A stretch of DNA of 36,032 nucleotides, from positions 726 through 36,757 of the forward strand of contig DHKB01000018.1 in NCBI GenBank assembly GCA_002407045.1, given 5' to 3'. The DNA is from Candidatus Bruticola papionis. Lineage in GTDB: Bacteria; Vulcanimicrobiota; Xenobia; Xenobiales; Xenobiaceae. The translations under genes were made by a program, and so were the position numbers. Below are positions 16,339 through 25,446 of the stretch, one piece after another. Numbering within the stretch: the first letter of the stretch is position 1; every line of letters begins with the position of its first letter. Under the pieces are notes generated by a model that saw only the letters and a list, made by a program, of their open reading frames with translations, was not told the origin of the DNA and did no database searches.

Positions 16339-17043
16339 TCAGCGATATTTCCAAATGCAAGCAATAGCTTGCAATCCATCTTTGAAGCCAATTTTTTTGC
16401 CAGAAGACTTGCAACGCGGCGCATAATCTATAGGGACTTCGACTATGTGGCACCCAGCTTTAGCTAATTTAGCCGTAATTTCCGGCTCGATGCCAAAACG
16501 CTCTTGTTCTAAAGTGAGAGATTGCAAAATATCGCGCCTGACAGCTTTAAAACATGTTTCCATATCGGTAAGTTGATAGCCAGTAAAGCAATTAGACAGC
16601 CAAGTTAAGAACCAATTGGCAAAAATGTTGCATACATATGCTCCCTTTATCCAGCGAGTTTTGGCAAAACGCGATCCATAACAAGCTTCTGCCTGCCCAC
16701 GTAAAACAGGCTCTACAACTTGAGGATAAAAATCGGGCGAATATTCAAAATCGGCGTCTTGGATAATAATTACATCTCCGGAAGCTTCGGCTATACCGCG
16801 CCTAATAGCCGCTCCTTTACCGCGATTTTCTTGGCAATAAACTACCTTAGTAACCAGCGATTCTACCGCCTCACGCAAAATATGCACAGTTCCGTCGGTA
16901 GATCCGTCATCTATAACAATGATTTCTTTATTGGGAACTGGAGAAGCTAAAACAGACATTACCAAATCGAGAATGAGCTTCTCTTCGTTGTAGCAAGGAA
17001 TAATCACACTTAAAAGGCGATCTTTCCAAAGCGCTTCCTCCAT
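16339..17043 (-). CDS. Family 2 glycosyltransferase (dolichol-phosphate-mannose-synthase-like)
   Basis: The 234-residue GT-A fold enzyme would transfer a sugar from a nucleotide sugar, often to a polyprenyl phosphate. Visible signatures are 'SVIIPCYNEEKLI', 'VIDDGSTDGT', 'GKGAAIRRGI', 'IIQDADFEYSP' (the DxD metal site), 'YGSRF', 'ETCFKAVRRDI' and 'EPEITAKLAK', ending in 'KKIGFKDGLQAIACIWKYR' as in stand-alone DPM1-like enzymes. There is no C-terminal membrane domain. The ATG at 17043 is favoured because GGGAG lies 11 bases upstream; an in-frame GTG at 17061 has no good site. It lies 46 bases after the DAHP synthase gene. The substrate cannot be read from the sequence. Confidence 0.88.
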   Translation of the reverse strand: MEEALWKDRLLSVIIPCYNEEKLILDLVMSVLASPVPNKEIIVIDDGSTDGTVHILREAVESLVTKVVYCQENRGKGAAIRRGIAEASGDVIIIQDADFEYSPDFYPQVVEPVLRGQAEACYGSRFAKTRWIKGAYVCNIFANWFLTWLSNCFTGYQLTDMETCFKAVRRDILQSLTLEQERFGIEPEITAKLAKAGCHIVEVPIDYAPRCKSSGKKIGFKDGLQAIACIWKYR

Positions 17044-17089
17044 ATTTTTCAGAGCTCCCACTTGATATGGAAAAAAATTTCCAAGCTAA

Positions 17090-18148
17090 TTATTTACCTA
17101 ATGCTTGTGCCAATTCGGCAAATTCTTGCAAATTGAGTTGTTGTTGACTGTCAGAACGAGCACACTTAGGATCGTTATGCACTTCAACCATTAAGCCGTC
17201 AGCTCCCGCCGCCTGGGCCGCTTTGGCTAAAGGAAGCAAGATGTCACGTCGACCAGCAGCATGAGAAATGTCTACAATAACGGGAAGATGAGTTTCCTTC
17301 TTCAACAAAGGAACAGCAGAAATATCCAAAGTGTTGCGCACCCAACGTTCGAAAGTGCGAATGCCGCGTTCGCACAAAATAATTTCAGAAGCCCCACTCT
17401 TCATTAAGTATTCAGCCGCTAAAAGAAATTCATCCAGAGTAGCCGCAAAATGGCGCTTCAAGATCAGCGGCTTACCCATAGCCCCTACTTCTTGCAAAAG
17501 CGGATAATTGTACATATTGCGAGCGCCTATTTGCACAATATCTACATAAGGATATATTTTATCAAGTAAACGCACATCGGTAATTTCGCTAGCTACAGCT
17601 AAACCGTGGCGCTGAGCCGCTTCATAAAGCATTTTTAAGCCAGGCAGCCCCAAACCCTGGAAACTGTAAGGCGAAGTACGCGGCTTAAAAGCACCACCGC
17701 GTATAATTTTTACTTTTGCTTCTTCAAGACAAGCGGCTATAGCTTCAACTTGTTCTTCATTTTCTACCGAGCAAGGCCCAGCGATAATATTGAAAGCGCC
17801 GCTGCCAAAAGTTGCGCCATTTACTTTTACTAAGGTGTTTTCAGCTTTATAACCGCGAGAGACTTTTAAGCTTTGGCGTTCCTGGCCACTCATAAGTTCT
17901 AAAGTGACTTGGAATATATGTTTAAAAAGCTCGCTAATGGCAGAATCGCTAAAAGGCCCGCCATTGTGTTTAACTAATTCTTCCAACATGGAAGACTCGC
18001 GCACAGGATCAAAACCGTTGATTCCAGCTTTGGCTTTTTCTTCAGTTAATTCTAAGGCTATGGCGGCTCTTTGGTTCAAAAGATCTAAAATCTTAAAATT
18101 TATCTTATCTATTTCGGCCCGCAAAGTGGTTACGCGATTATTTTTCAC
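17090..18148 (-). CDS. Chorismate mutase-DAHP synthase fusion
   Basis: This enzyme catalyses the first step of aromatic amino acid synthesis, joining phosphoenolpyruvate and erythrose 4-phosphate. Residues 1-90 are an AroQ-type chorismate mutase ('LRAEIDKINFKILDLLNQR' to about 90). The rest is a type I-beta DAHP synthase: 'AGPCSVENEEQV', 'RGGAFKPRTSPYSFQG', 'VQIGARNMYNYPLL', 'LILKRHFAATLDEFL', 'ILCERGIRTFE', and 'DISHAAGRR'. In this fusion type, known from Bacillus, the mutase domain serves as a sensor for prephenate/chorismate feedback inhibition. The start is a GTG with GGAG about 13 bases upstream. It follows the membrane-protein gene by 45 bases. It may supply aromatic amino acids for the divergent peptide synthetase, which is inference. 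Confidence 0.95.
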   Translation of the reverse strand: MKNNRVTTLRAEIDKINFKILDLLNQRAAIALELTEEKAKAGINGFDPVRESSMLEELVKHNGGPFSDSAISELFKHIFQVTLELMSGQERQSLKVSRGYKAENTLVKVNGATFGSGAFNIIAGPCSVENEEQVEAIAACLEEAKVKIIRGGAFKPRTSPYSFQGLGLPGLKMLYEAAQRHGLAVASEITDVRLLDKIYPYVDIVQIGARNMYNYPLLQEVGAMGKPLILKRHFAATLDEFLLAAEYLMKSGASEIILCERGIRTFERWVRNTLDISAVPLLKKETHLPVIVDISHAAGRRDILLPLAKAAQAAGADGLMVEVHNDPKCARSDSQQQLNLQEFAELAQALGK

Positions 18149-18193
18149 AGCTACTTTTATTCTCCTAATTTTTCTGGCCCTTCAGTTCCTTTA

Positions 18194-19042
18194 TTAAACA
18201 TTCGTTTCCCTGCCTGTCTTAGAAGAGCTAAATTTCTTATCTAAGACTAAACTTGCAGCTATGTAAATCAGCGCAAAAACAGCAAAGCAAACTACTCCCC
18301 ATTGTCCAGGCAAAGAGAAATAAACGGTGGACAAACAATAAACATGCCAAAAGAAAGCCGCAAAAGAAAGTAAAATAAAAAAGCAAATAAAAAAGTAATT
18401 GTCGCGTTTAGCTTTTTCTACCTGGCTTTTTATTTTTTCCAATTCTTTTTCTAAAGCTTCTTTTTGGGAGGCAAAAGCTGCCTGGCTAGATGCCTCCCCT
18501 TCTCCACCGTGGCAAAACATAATATCAGCTCTAATTTTTTCGTATCTATAAGTATGAGAAGCAGAAAAAAGGGAGACAACACGCTTTGTTATTAAAACAT
18601 AGATAAAATAAAGCAAAAATATTTCTATAACATAGTAGGGAACTAAGTGGACATTACTTTGAGAAATACAAAACTTGAGAATATCTGGACAAGCTAAGCC
18701 AAAAAGTACCACCCCCGTTAGGGCAGCTACAGCGTAAATAGATTTTTTGATATTCTCTCCAATACACCTAAGTGGCAATTCACTGAAAAAAGGCAGTAGC
18801 TCAGCTTTTTCCAGATAAGCTCCTCCAGGATGGGAGTAGGCAAACATTAAAAGTAATTCGGCAAAGAAAAGCGCTATAAGTAAGGCACAACCCCAGCCTA
18901 AAATTTGCGCAAACAGTACGGTAAGTAAGATTAAAGCACCAACTAAACCAATAACAACTAAGCTACCTACTACATACACCAAGTTGGCTATCAATTCGCG
19001 TTTTTTTTGAGCTTTAAAATCGTTTTTTCTTACTTCACTCAA
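18194..19042 (-). CDS. Multi-pass membrane protein with coiled coil, unknown function
   Basis: The 282-residue product has two N-terminal membrane helices (about 22-75), two more (about 93-150), a charged coiled-coil stretch at about 188-218 ('EALEKELEKIKSQVEKAKR') and a final helix pair (about 220-268) ending in a Lys/Ser-rich tail. I recognise no family. The start is TTG at 19042; the upstream purine-rich GGCGGGAT is a weak site. It is the first gene of the minus-strand operon running to 14637 and is divergent from the nonribosomal peptide synthetase, from which it is separated by 127 bases. A transport or envelope role cannot be tested from the sequence. Confidence 0.65.
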   Translation of the reverse strand: MSEVRKNDFKAQKKRELIANLVYVVGSLVVIGLVGALILLTVLFAQILGWGCALLIALFFAELLLMFAYSHPGGAYLEKAELLPFFSELPLRCIGENIKKSIYAVAALTGVVLFGLACPDILKFCISQSNVHLVPYYVIEIFLLYFIYVLITKRVVSLFSASHTYRYEKIRADIMFCHGGEGEASSQAAFASQKEALEKELEKIKSQVEKAKRDNYFFICFFILLSFAAFFWHVYCLSTVYFSLPGQWGVVCFAVFALIYIAASLVLDKKFSSSKTGRETNV

Positions 19043-19071
19043 CTTTTTATCCCGCCTGGCCTAAATAGAAA

Positions 19072-19100
19072 TTGAAAGTTACCCGCCAGTAGTATACATT
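19072..19100 (+). promoter_or_regulatory. Candidate promoter for the peptide synthetase
   Basis: TTGAAA (-35) and TACATT (-10) are 17 bases apart in the divergent gap; TATACA at 15 bases is an alternative -10. Either would give a leader of about 65 bases. This is a weak, by-eye match. Confidence 0.3.
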
Positions 19101-19142
19101 ATTGCACGGCCACTAAGAGCTATACAACAACTTAAGCTAATT

Positions 19143-19172
19143 AAGGGAGGCTGTTTCAACAGCGTCGCGATG
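19143..19172 (+). promoter_or_regulatory. Distant ribosome binding site with bridging hairpin before the synthetase ATG
   Basis: AAGGGAGG at 19143-19150 is a strong Shine-Dalgarno sequence but ends 19 bases before the only in-frame start, the ATG at 19170. The gap holds CTGTTTCAACAG (19151-19162), a perfect inverted repeat that could fold into a tiny hairpin. Folding would shorten the effective distance to about 7 bases. Confidence 0.5.
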
Positions 19173-22100
19173 GATTCTATACTGTCTCTTTTTCATCAAA
19201 CTGTCATAAAAAATGCTAATAAACCAGCTGTTATATTAAATGAACAAGTGCTCACTTATGCACAATTGGAAAATATCAGCAACAGTTTGGCGGCCAATTT
19301 TATTCAACGCGGCTTAGCTTCCGGCCAAGTGGCAGCTATTATGCTGCGCCAATCAGTTTATCTTCCAGCACTTATTTTAGCTGTATTAAAGACTGGAGCC
19401 GCTTATTTGCCCTTAGACGCCGACTATCCATCCGATCGACTGAGTTTTATGCTGCACGACGCTCAAGCCGATTGCCTTATTGGAGAAAATGAGCTACTAA
19501 ATGCAGCTCTAGATTATCAAGGGGAAAAATGGCCTTTACCAGAGTTGCTCAATCAATCGGCTCCCGCACAATTGCCAGAACACGAACCTAGTGGCGAAAG
19601 CTTAGCTGTAGTGCTATATACCTCTGGCTCGACCGGCCGTCCTAAAGGTATAAAAATTCCCCGCAGAGCCTTAAATCATTACGTTAATATTTACCAACAG
19701 CTTACCCAGCTCAATTCGCAAAGCCGCGCCTCTTCATATGCCAGCTTTAGTTTTGACGCCCACGTCTTAGAAATATATCCACCTTTATGTAGCGGCGCCA
19801 CGCTCTATTTTATACCTCAAGAAATCCGCCTCAATTTCCCTAAATTGAGTCGTTTTATCGAAAGTAATCGAATTAGTCACGCTTTTATGACTACTCAAGC
19901 GGCTTTCCGTTTTGTCAATTGCTTTGATAGTAAATCTTTGCGTTTACTAATTACTGGAGGCGAAAAGCTGCCTTCTTTTACTCCTAATAAGCATTATCGC
20001 GTTCTTAACCTTTACGGCCCTACAGAAACGCTTTGCAGCGTCAGCGGCTTTTTCGTAGACAGATATTATGAAAATATTCCTATAGGCTATCCTCATCAAG
20101 GCAGCCGCTTTTATGTCTTTGACGAGCAGCAACGCCCATTGTCAAAGGGCCAATGGGGTGAACTCTACATTGCTTCACCTCAAATTATGCTTGGTTATAT
20201 AGGACGCGACCGTGAAGAAAAACAAGCCTTATACCCTAACCCATTTTATGATCCACAACATGACGAGCCATATTACCGTTATTTATACCGCAGCGGCGAC
20301 AAGGCTATGCAAACAAACGAAGGATACTATCTAATCGGCGGCCGTTTAGATAGACAAATAAAAGTGCGCGGTTTTAGAGTAGAACCAAGCGAAATAGAAG
20401 AATGTTTACGCCAATACCCAGGCGTAAACAGTGTAGCCGTAAAGGCTTGGCCTTCAGCTCAAGGATTGATTTTAACCGCTTATTTTACAGCTGAAGGCTC
20501 TATAGGCGAAGAAGAAATGCTGAAATTCTTTGCCAAACATAAACCGCGCTATATGACACCACGTCTTGTTCGCTTAGATAAAATGCCTTTAAATGTCAAT
20601 AACAAAATTGATTATGCATCTTTGCCGCCATTATCAGTCGAGCCTGAAAAAAGCGAACAAGAGGCCTTAACTACGGCCGCTGAAGCTACATATAAAGCCA
20701 TATCTAGCGAAGCATCTACTGCTGTCTTAAGCCAAGAAGGGAGCCGCTGCGGTAAAGCAGCCCCAACCCAAGCGCTGCTGAGGCGCATAATTAGCGCCAT
20801 TATTAAGCAAGAGCACTTTTCCGAGCATGACAATTTGTGGAATTTGGGCCTAAATTCTTTGGGCTTAATAAGCTTACTAGCCGAAATATATCAACAAACA
20901 GGGCTTAGTTTAGAAGCGGCTGATCTTTATCGCTATAGAAGTTTGCATACTTTAGCTCAGCACCTAAATGAATTGCTCGGAAAAGAAGAGGGCAATAATG
21001 GCCTTAAAGCGGAAAAGCGCCGTTCTTATCCTTTAAGCGCCGTGCAGCGTGGCGTTTATCTGGACGCAGTTCGCTGGCCAACAAAATGTATTTACAACAA
21101 TCCTATATTAATAAAATTTGCCAAAAGCAACACAGATTTGCAAAAATTGCGAACGGCCTTAGAACAAGTGGTCGCCGCCTACCCCAGCTTAAAAACATAC
21201 TTAAGGGAAAGCTTTAACGACGAAGGTGAATTTGAAGCTCGCCTTTACATAGATGAGCCCGAACCTTTTAAAGTTGTAGTTAAAGAAATAGGCGAAGGCG
21301 AACCCCAAGCCGACCGAGATTATAAGATAAGACCTTTTATCTTTTTGCGAGAGAAAGAGACTTTTCGCTCGGAAGCTTATTTGAGCCGCTTTGCTTTATT
21401 GCATAATCAAAGTTACATTTATTTATTTGCAGATGTTCATCATCTTATAACCGACGGACAAAGCTTGACAACCTTGTTGCAAAGTTTATCTCAAGCTTAT
21501 AGTGGTAACGAACTTCCTCAAGATAATTATCAAGCTTTTAATTACAACCTCAAAGAAGAAGCACATCGTCAAGAAAGGCAGCCTGAGCAAGAAGCAGCTC
21601 GAGAACATTTCCGCCAAGTACTGGGCTCGGAAACTCAAGATATGCTCTTGCCAGGAGCCAAGTCAGCTTTAGGCCAACGCTTGCAAGGGCGCTGTCTCAA
21701 TTTGAGCACAGACAAAATCGATTCTGCGCATTTAATGAAGACATGTCAGAAATTGCATATCACACCAAACACCTTATTTTGTGCCGTTTTTGGCTTTGTA
21801 TTAGCGTGCTTCAAAGGACAAGATCAAGCCTTTTTTAATTCTGTATGTAATGCGCGTCCACAAGCGAATCTCAGTTCGGCTCTAGGTATGTTTACTCGCA
21901 CCTACCCTATAAAAGTCGATTTAAGTGCTGATTTATCTATAATTGATTTTGTACAGAAAATACAACAAGAAATTTCTGCCAATTTAGGCTTTTCCAGCTA
22001 TTCTTATTCAGAATTATCAGCCGATTTCGATTTGAGAAATTTGCCCTCTTTAATTTATCAGGGAGACTTCTTGCAATCGTTTACTTTTAACGGACGCCAA

Positions 22101-25100
22101 TTGGCTATACAACATTTAGAGCACGAAGAAAACGGCCTTTTAGCTCTAGAAATTTATGTAAACGCTAAGGAATTGCGCTTGCATTTTTCCTGGCAAGAGC
22201 CTTTATACAATCAAAATATTATTAAAAACTTGGCAGAAACATATTTAGCCACTTTGCTAAGCTTTTTAGAAGTTGATAAACTCAGCCAAGTAAAATTGCT
22301 TTCTTCTCAAGCGCAAAAGCAATGGCAAATTCTCAATAATACGGACGAGCCTTACAGCTATGTGCCTACTGTAAAGCGCTTTGAAGAAGCTGTCATTAAA
22401 TACTCTAGCCAAACAGCCCTTATAAGTGCAAACTGCAGCTTAACCTACGCGGAATTAAATAAGCGAGCTAACGCTTTAGCCCATTTTATAAAAAGCAAAG
22501 CCAGCTCTTGGCGCAACGTACCCATAGCCATTATAACTGAGCGCTCCCCTTATGCTTATATTGCTCGCTTGGCCGTAATGAAAGTTGGCGCTGCTTTTAT
22601 GCAACCGGATCCTAATTGGCCTGCCGCTAGGTTAGTTGCGGCTTTAAAAAGCAGCCAATCACCTTTAATTTTACTTGATGCCAACACTAGACAAATAGCG
22701 GAATTGCGCCAAGCTTTAGTAGCCAATGCTCTAGATGTTGTTATTGTCGATTTGCATAATTTTAACTGGAGCACCTACTCGCAAAGTAATTTAACTGAAG
22801 TTGAGCATCAAGCCGACGATTTAGCTTATATTATTTATACTTCAGGCTCTACAGGAACGCCCAAGGGAGTCATGATTGAAGAGCACAGCTTGTCCCATTT
22901 GGCTGCCCCTTTAAAAGGCAATGCTCAATATTGGGCTCTGGTTGAAGGCCATAAAGTGTGCTTAGCTTGGTGCTCTTTAACTTTCGACGTATCAATTTTG
23001 GAATTTATAGTTCCGCTTTGCTCTGGATTAAGCGTACTTTTAGCTTCAGAAGCTGAAATTCACGATCCCAATCTTTTGGGAGAAAGTATGCTTAGCCACC
23101 GAGTTGAAGTAATGGCTTGTGTTCCCTCTTATTTGCTCAATAGTTTAGAAGCCAAAAATTTATGTCAGGCTATAACTAAACTCAAAACGCTTATTTTGGG
23201 CGGCGAACATTTTTCGTCTCATCTATACGAACAACTTAAGCAAATAAATCCCCAGTTGCGGATCTTTAATTGTTACGGCCCTTCGGAAACTACTATAGCT
23301 TGCAGTGCCCATCTCATTACAAAAAAAGGCGATACTAGTTTAGGTCGGCCCATGGCTAATACAAAATGGGCTGTTCTTAATCGTTTTCAACAAATTTTGC
23401 CTACTGGAGCTATAGGCGAGCTAGCCATTATAGGTGAAGGCGTAGGTCGAGGTTATCTGGGCGATCCTAAGCAAACAGCCCAAGCCTTTATTAACTTAAT
23501 GGGCCAGCGTGCTTACCGAAGTGGTGATTTAGTTTGGTGGGATGGCCAAGGACAAATGCAAATTTTGGGCCGTTTGGATAATCAAGTAAAACTCAACGGC
23601 AGGCGCCTCGAATTAGACGAAATAAAAAATGTGTTGCTCAATTATCAGGGAGTTAGCTCCACTGCTGTAATTGTCAAAGAGATAAATGGCCAAAAACAAA
23701 TTTGTGCTTATTTTACAGCAATTGAATCGGTCGATACGGAGAAATTGAAAAATGCTTTGCGCAATCAATTGCCTTCCTATATGATTCCCGCCATTTTTAT
23801 GAACTTGGATAAATTGCCTTTAAATGACAATGGGAAATTGGATATAAAATCTTTGCCCGAGCCTTCTTCTATCAACAAAAAAGAGTACGAAACTCCACGC
23901 AACCAAGTTGAACGCGATTTTTGTGATATTTTCCAAAATATTTTGCAATTAGCTAATCCTATAGGTAGAAACGATAGCTTTTTCGATCTGGGAGGTGCCT
24001 CTTTAAGAGTAACTAAAGTTGTATTAGCTGCAGAGCGTTACGGTTACAGCATTACCTACGGTGAAGTATTTAACTATCCCACTCCAGCCGCTTTGGCCGA
24101 TTTGATACACAAAAAAAATAGCCGTCTTTTGCAAGTTGTGGTTACTCCTCAAGATCTAACCAACTACGACTATACAGCTATAAACAATTTATTAGCCAAC
24201 AATACTTTACAAGGCTGGAATCCTCAGTTAAAGCAAGATCCTGGCGACATTATGCTTACTGGAGCCACAGGCTTTCTGGGCATTCATATTCTGCGTACTT
24301 TTTTGGAGAATTATTCTGGTCACTGTTGCTGTTTAATGCGTAAAGGAAAGCAAAAAAACTTAAAATCGCGCTTACAAGGCCTTTTAGTCTACTATTTCAG
24401 TTCAGATTTTGAAGAGTATTTTTTAAGCGGTCGGCTCACCCTTATTGAAGGTGATATTACCGACAAAGCAACTTTTGACCAGTTACAAGATCTATCGATA
24501 GATACTCTCTTTAATTGCTCGGCCAACGTGCGCCATTTTGAAGCAGACGATCTCTTGGATAAAGTAAATGTTGAAGGTACAGGTAACATTGCGGCTTATT
24601 GTTTAGCTAAAAATATAAAACTTGTCCATATTTCTACAGTTAGTGTAGCCGGTCTCTCCTTAGACGGAAAGCCCAATCCTTTTGAGCCTATGAATGAGCA
24701 TATGTTCTATTTCGGTCAACAAATGGACAATAAATATATGCTCAGTAAATTTAGGGCTGAACGTCTAGTCTTTGAATATATGCTTCAAGGCTTAAAAGCT
24801 AAAATTATGCGCGTTGGCAATTTAATGGCTCGGAACCAAGATGGAGAGTTCCAAATAAATCTCAAAGCCAACAGCTTTGCCAATAAATTGCGAGCTTACC
24901 ACACGATAGGTTCTATTAGCTATGAAGATTCGGGCATTAGCGTTGAGCTTTCTCCTATCGATTTTACCGCCGAAGCCATTTTATTGCTGGCTCAAACTCC
25001 AGATAGTTGCTGTCTGTTCCACCCCTTTAGCAATCGCGCCATATATATGTATGATCTCATAAAAGTAATGCGTCGCCAAGGCTTAATTGTAAATCAGTGC

Positions 25101-25352
25101 TTAGCTGAACAATTTGTCAAAGCTTTCCGAGAAGCTCTTCAAGATCAAGATAATTCTGAAAATTTTTCCAGCTTAATTGCTTATCGGAACCTAACTGAAG
25201 GACATACTCTAAGCGAGCTGAAAGCTGATAATGCTCACACTATGCAAGCTTTATATCGTTTTCAGTTTAATTGGCCTTTAGTCAGTGAAGCCTATTTAAC
25301 CAAGTTTATTAACTCTCTGGAAAGTTTGGGCTTTTTCGATGATTTTATTTAG
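19170..25352 (+). CDS. Two-module nonribosomal peptide synthetase, A-T-C-A-T-R
   Basis: The 2060-residue enzyme activates two amino acids, condenses them, and releases the product reductively. Domains: A1 about 1-485 (A3 motif 'YTSGSTGRPKG', 'YGPTE'); T1 about 535-600 ('LGLNSLG', phosphopantetheine Ser563); C about 620-1045 with intact HHLITDG (757-763); A2 about 1065-1565 ('YTSGSTGTPKG', 'YGPSETT'); T2 about 1575-1650 ('DLGGASLR', Ser1611); R about 1690-2055 (TGATGFLG 1697-1704, Thr1823, YMLSK 1856-1860). It starts with an A domain, so it initiates with a free amino acid. This is the layout of Staphylococcus AusA, which yields a dipeptide aldehyde that cyclises to a pyrazinone. My approximate A-domain specificity residues (DALFIGLCS and DVLAIGCIA) match no code I can name. 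No phosphopantetheinyl transferase gene is in the window. Confidence 0.95.
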   Translation: MDSILSLFHQTVIKNANKPAVILNEQVLTYAQLENISNSLAANFIQRGLASGQVAAIMLRQSVYLPALILAVLKTGAAYLPLDADYPSDRLSFMLHDAQADCLIGENELLNAALDYQGEKWPLPELLNQSAPAQLPEHEPSGESLAVVLYTSGSTGRPKGIKIPRRALNHYVNIYQQLTQLNSQSRASSYASFSFDAHVLEIYPPLCSGATLYFIPQEIRLNFPKLSRFIESNRISHAFMTTQAAFRFVNCFDSKSLRLLITGGEKLPSFTPNKHYRVLNLYGPTETLCSVSGFFVDRYYENIPIGYPHQGSRFYVFDEQQRPLSKGQWGELYIASPQIMLGYIGRDREEKQALYPNPFYDPQHDEPYYRYLYRSGDKAMQTNEGYYLIGGRLDRQIKVRGFRVEPSEIEECLRQYPGVNSVAVKAWPSAQGLILTAYFTAEGSIGEEEMLKFFAKHKPRYMTPRLVRLDKMPLNVNNKIDYASLPPLSVEPEKSEQEALTTAAEATYKAISSEASTAVLSQEGSRCGKAAPTQALLRRIISAIIKQEHFSEHDNLWNLGLNSLGLISLLAEIYQQTGLSLEAADLYRYRSLHTLAQHLNELLGKEEGNNGLKAEKRRSYPLSAVQRGVYLDAVRWPTKCIYNNPILIKFAKSNTDLQKLRTALEQVVAAYPSLKTYLRESFNDEGEFEARLYIDEPEPFKVVVKEIGEGEPQADRDYKIRPFIFLREKETFRSEAYLSRFALLHNQSYIYLFADVHHLITDGQSLTTLLQSLSQAYSGNELPQDNYQAFNYNLKEEAHRQERQPEQEAAREHFRQVLGSETQDMLLPGAKSALGQRLQGRCLNLSTDKIDSAHLMKTCQKLHITPNTLFCAVFGFVLACFKGQDQAFFNSVCNARPQANLSSALGMFTRTYPIKVDLSADLSIIDFVQKIQQEISANLGFSSYSYSELSADFDLRNLPSLIYQGDFLQSFTFNGRQLAIQHLEHEENGLLALEIYVNAKELRLHFSWQEPLYNQNIIKNLAETYLATLLSFLEVDKLSQVKLLSSQAQKQWQILNNTDEPYSYVPTVKRFEEAVIKYSSQTALISANCSLTYAELNKRANALAHFIKSKASSWRNVPIAIITERSPYAYIARLAVMKVGAAFMQPDPNWPAARLVAALKSSQSPLILLDANTRQIAELRQALVANALDVVIVDLHNFNWSTYSQSNLTEVEHQADDLAYIIYTSGSTGTPKGVMIEEHSLSHLAAPLKGNAQYWALVEGHKVCLAWCSLTFDVSILEFIVPLCSGLSVLLASEAEIHDPNLLGESMLSHRVEVMACVPSYLLNSLEAKNLCQAITKLKTLILGGEHFSSHLYEQLKQINPQLRIFNCYGPSETTIACSAHLITKKGDTSLGRPMANTKWAVLNRFQQILPTGAIGELAIIGEGVGRGYLGDPKQTAQAFINLMGQRAYRSGDLVWWDGQGQMQILGRLDNQVKLNGRRLELDEIKNVLLNYQGVSSTAVIVKEINGQKQICAYFTAIESVDTEKLKNALRNQLPSYMIPAIFMNLDKLPLNDNGKLDIKSLPEPSSINKKEYETPRNQVERDFCDIFQNILQLANPIGRNDSFFDLGGASLRVTKVVLAAERYGYSITYGEVFNYPTPAALADLIHKKNSRLLQVVVTPQDLTNYDYTAINNLLANNTLQGWNPQLKQDPGDIMLTGATGFLGIHILRTFLENYSGHCCCLMRKGKQKNLKSRLQGLLVYYFSSDFEEYFLSGRLTLIEGDITDKATFDQLQDLSIDTLFNCSANVRHFEADDLLDKVNVEGTGNIAAYCLAKNIKLVHISTVSVAGLSLDGKPNPFEPMNEHMFYFGQQMDNKYMLSKFRAERLVFEYMLQGLKAKIMRVGNLMARNQDGEFQINLKANSFANKLRAYHTIGSISYEDSGISVELSPIDFTAEAILLLAQTPDSCCLFHPFSNRAIYMYDLIKVMRRQGLIVNQCLAEQFVKAFREALQDQDNSENFSSLIAYRNLTEGHTLSELKADNAHTMQALYRFQFNWPLVSEAYLTKFINSLESLGFFDDFI

Positions 25353-25446
25353 CTCTATACTTAGGGCGGCGCTACGTTGTATTATATAGAGGATATATTT
25401 TAAACTAGTAACTCGCCAAAAGTAGAAAGGTGGTATCTTTACCCTT

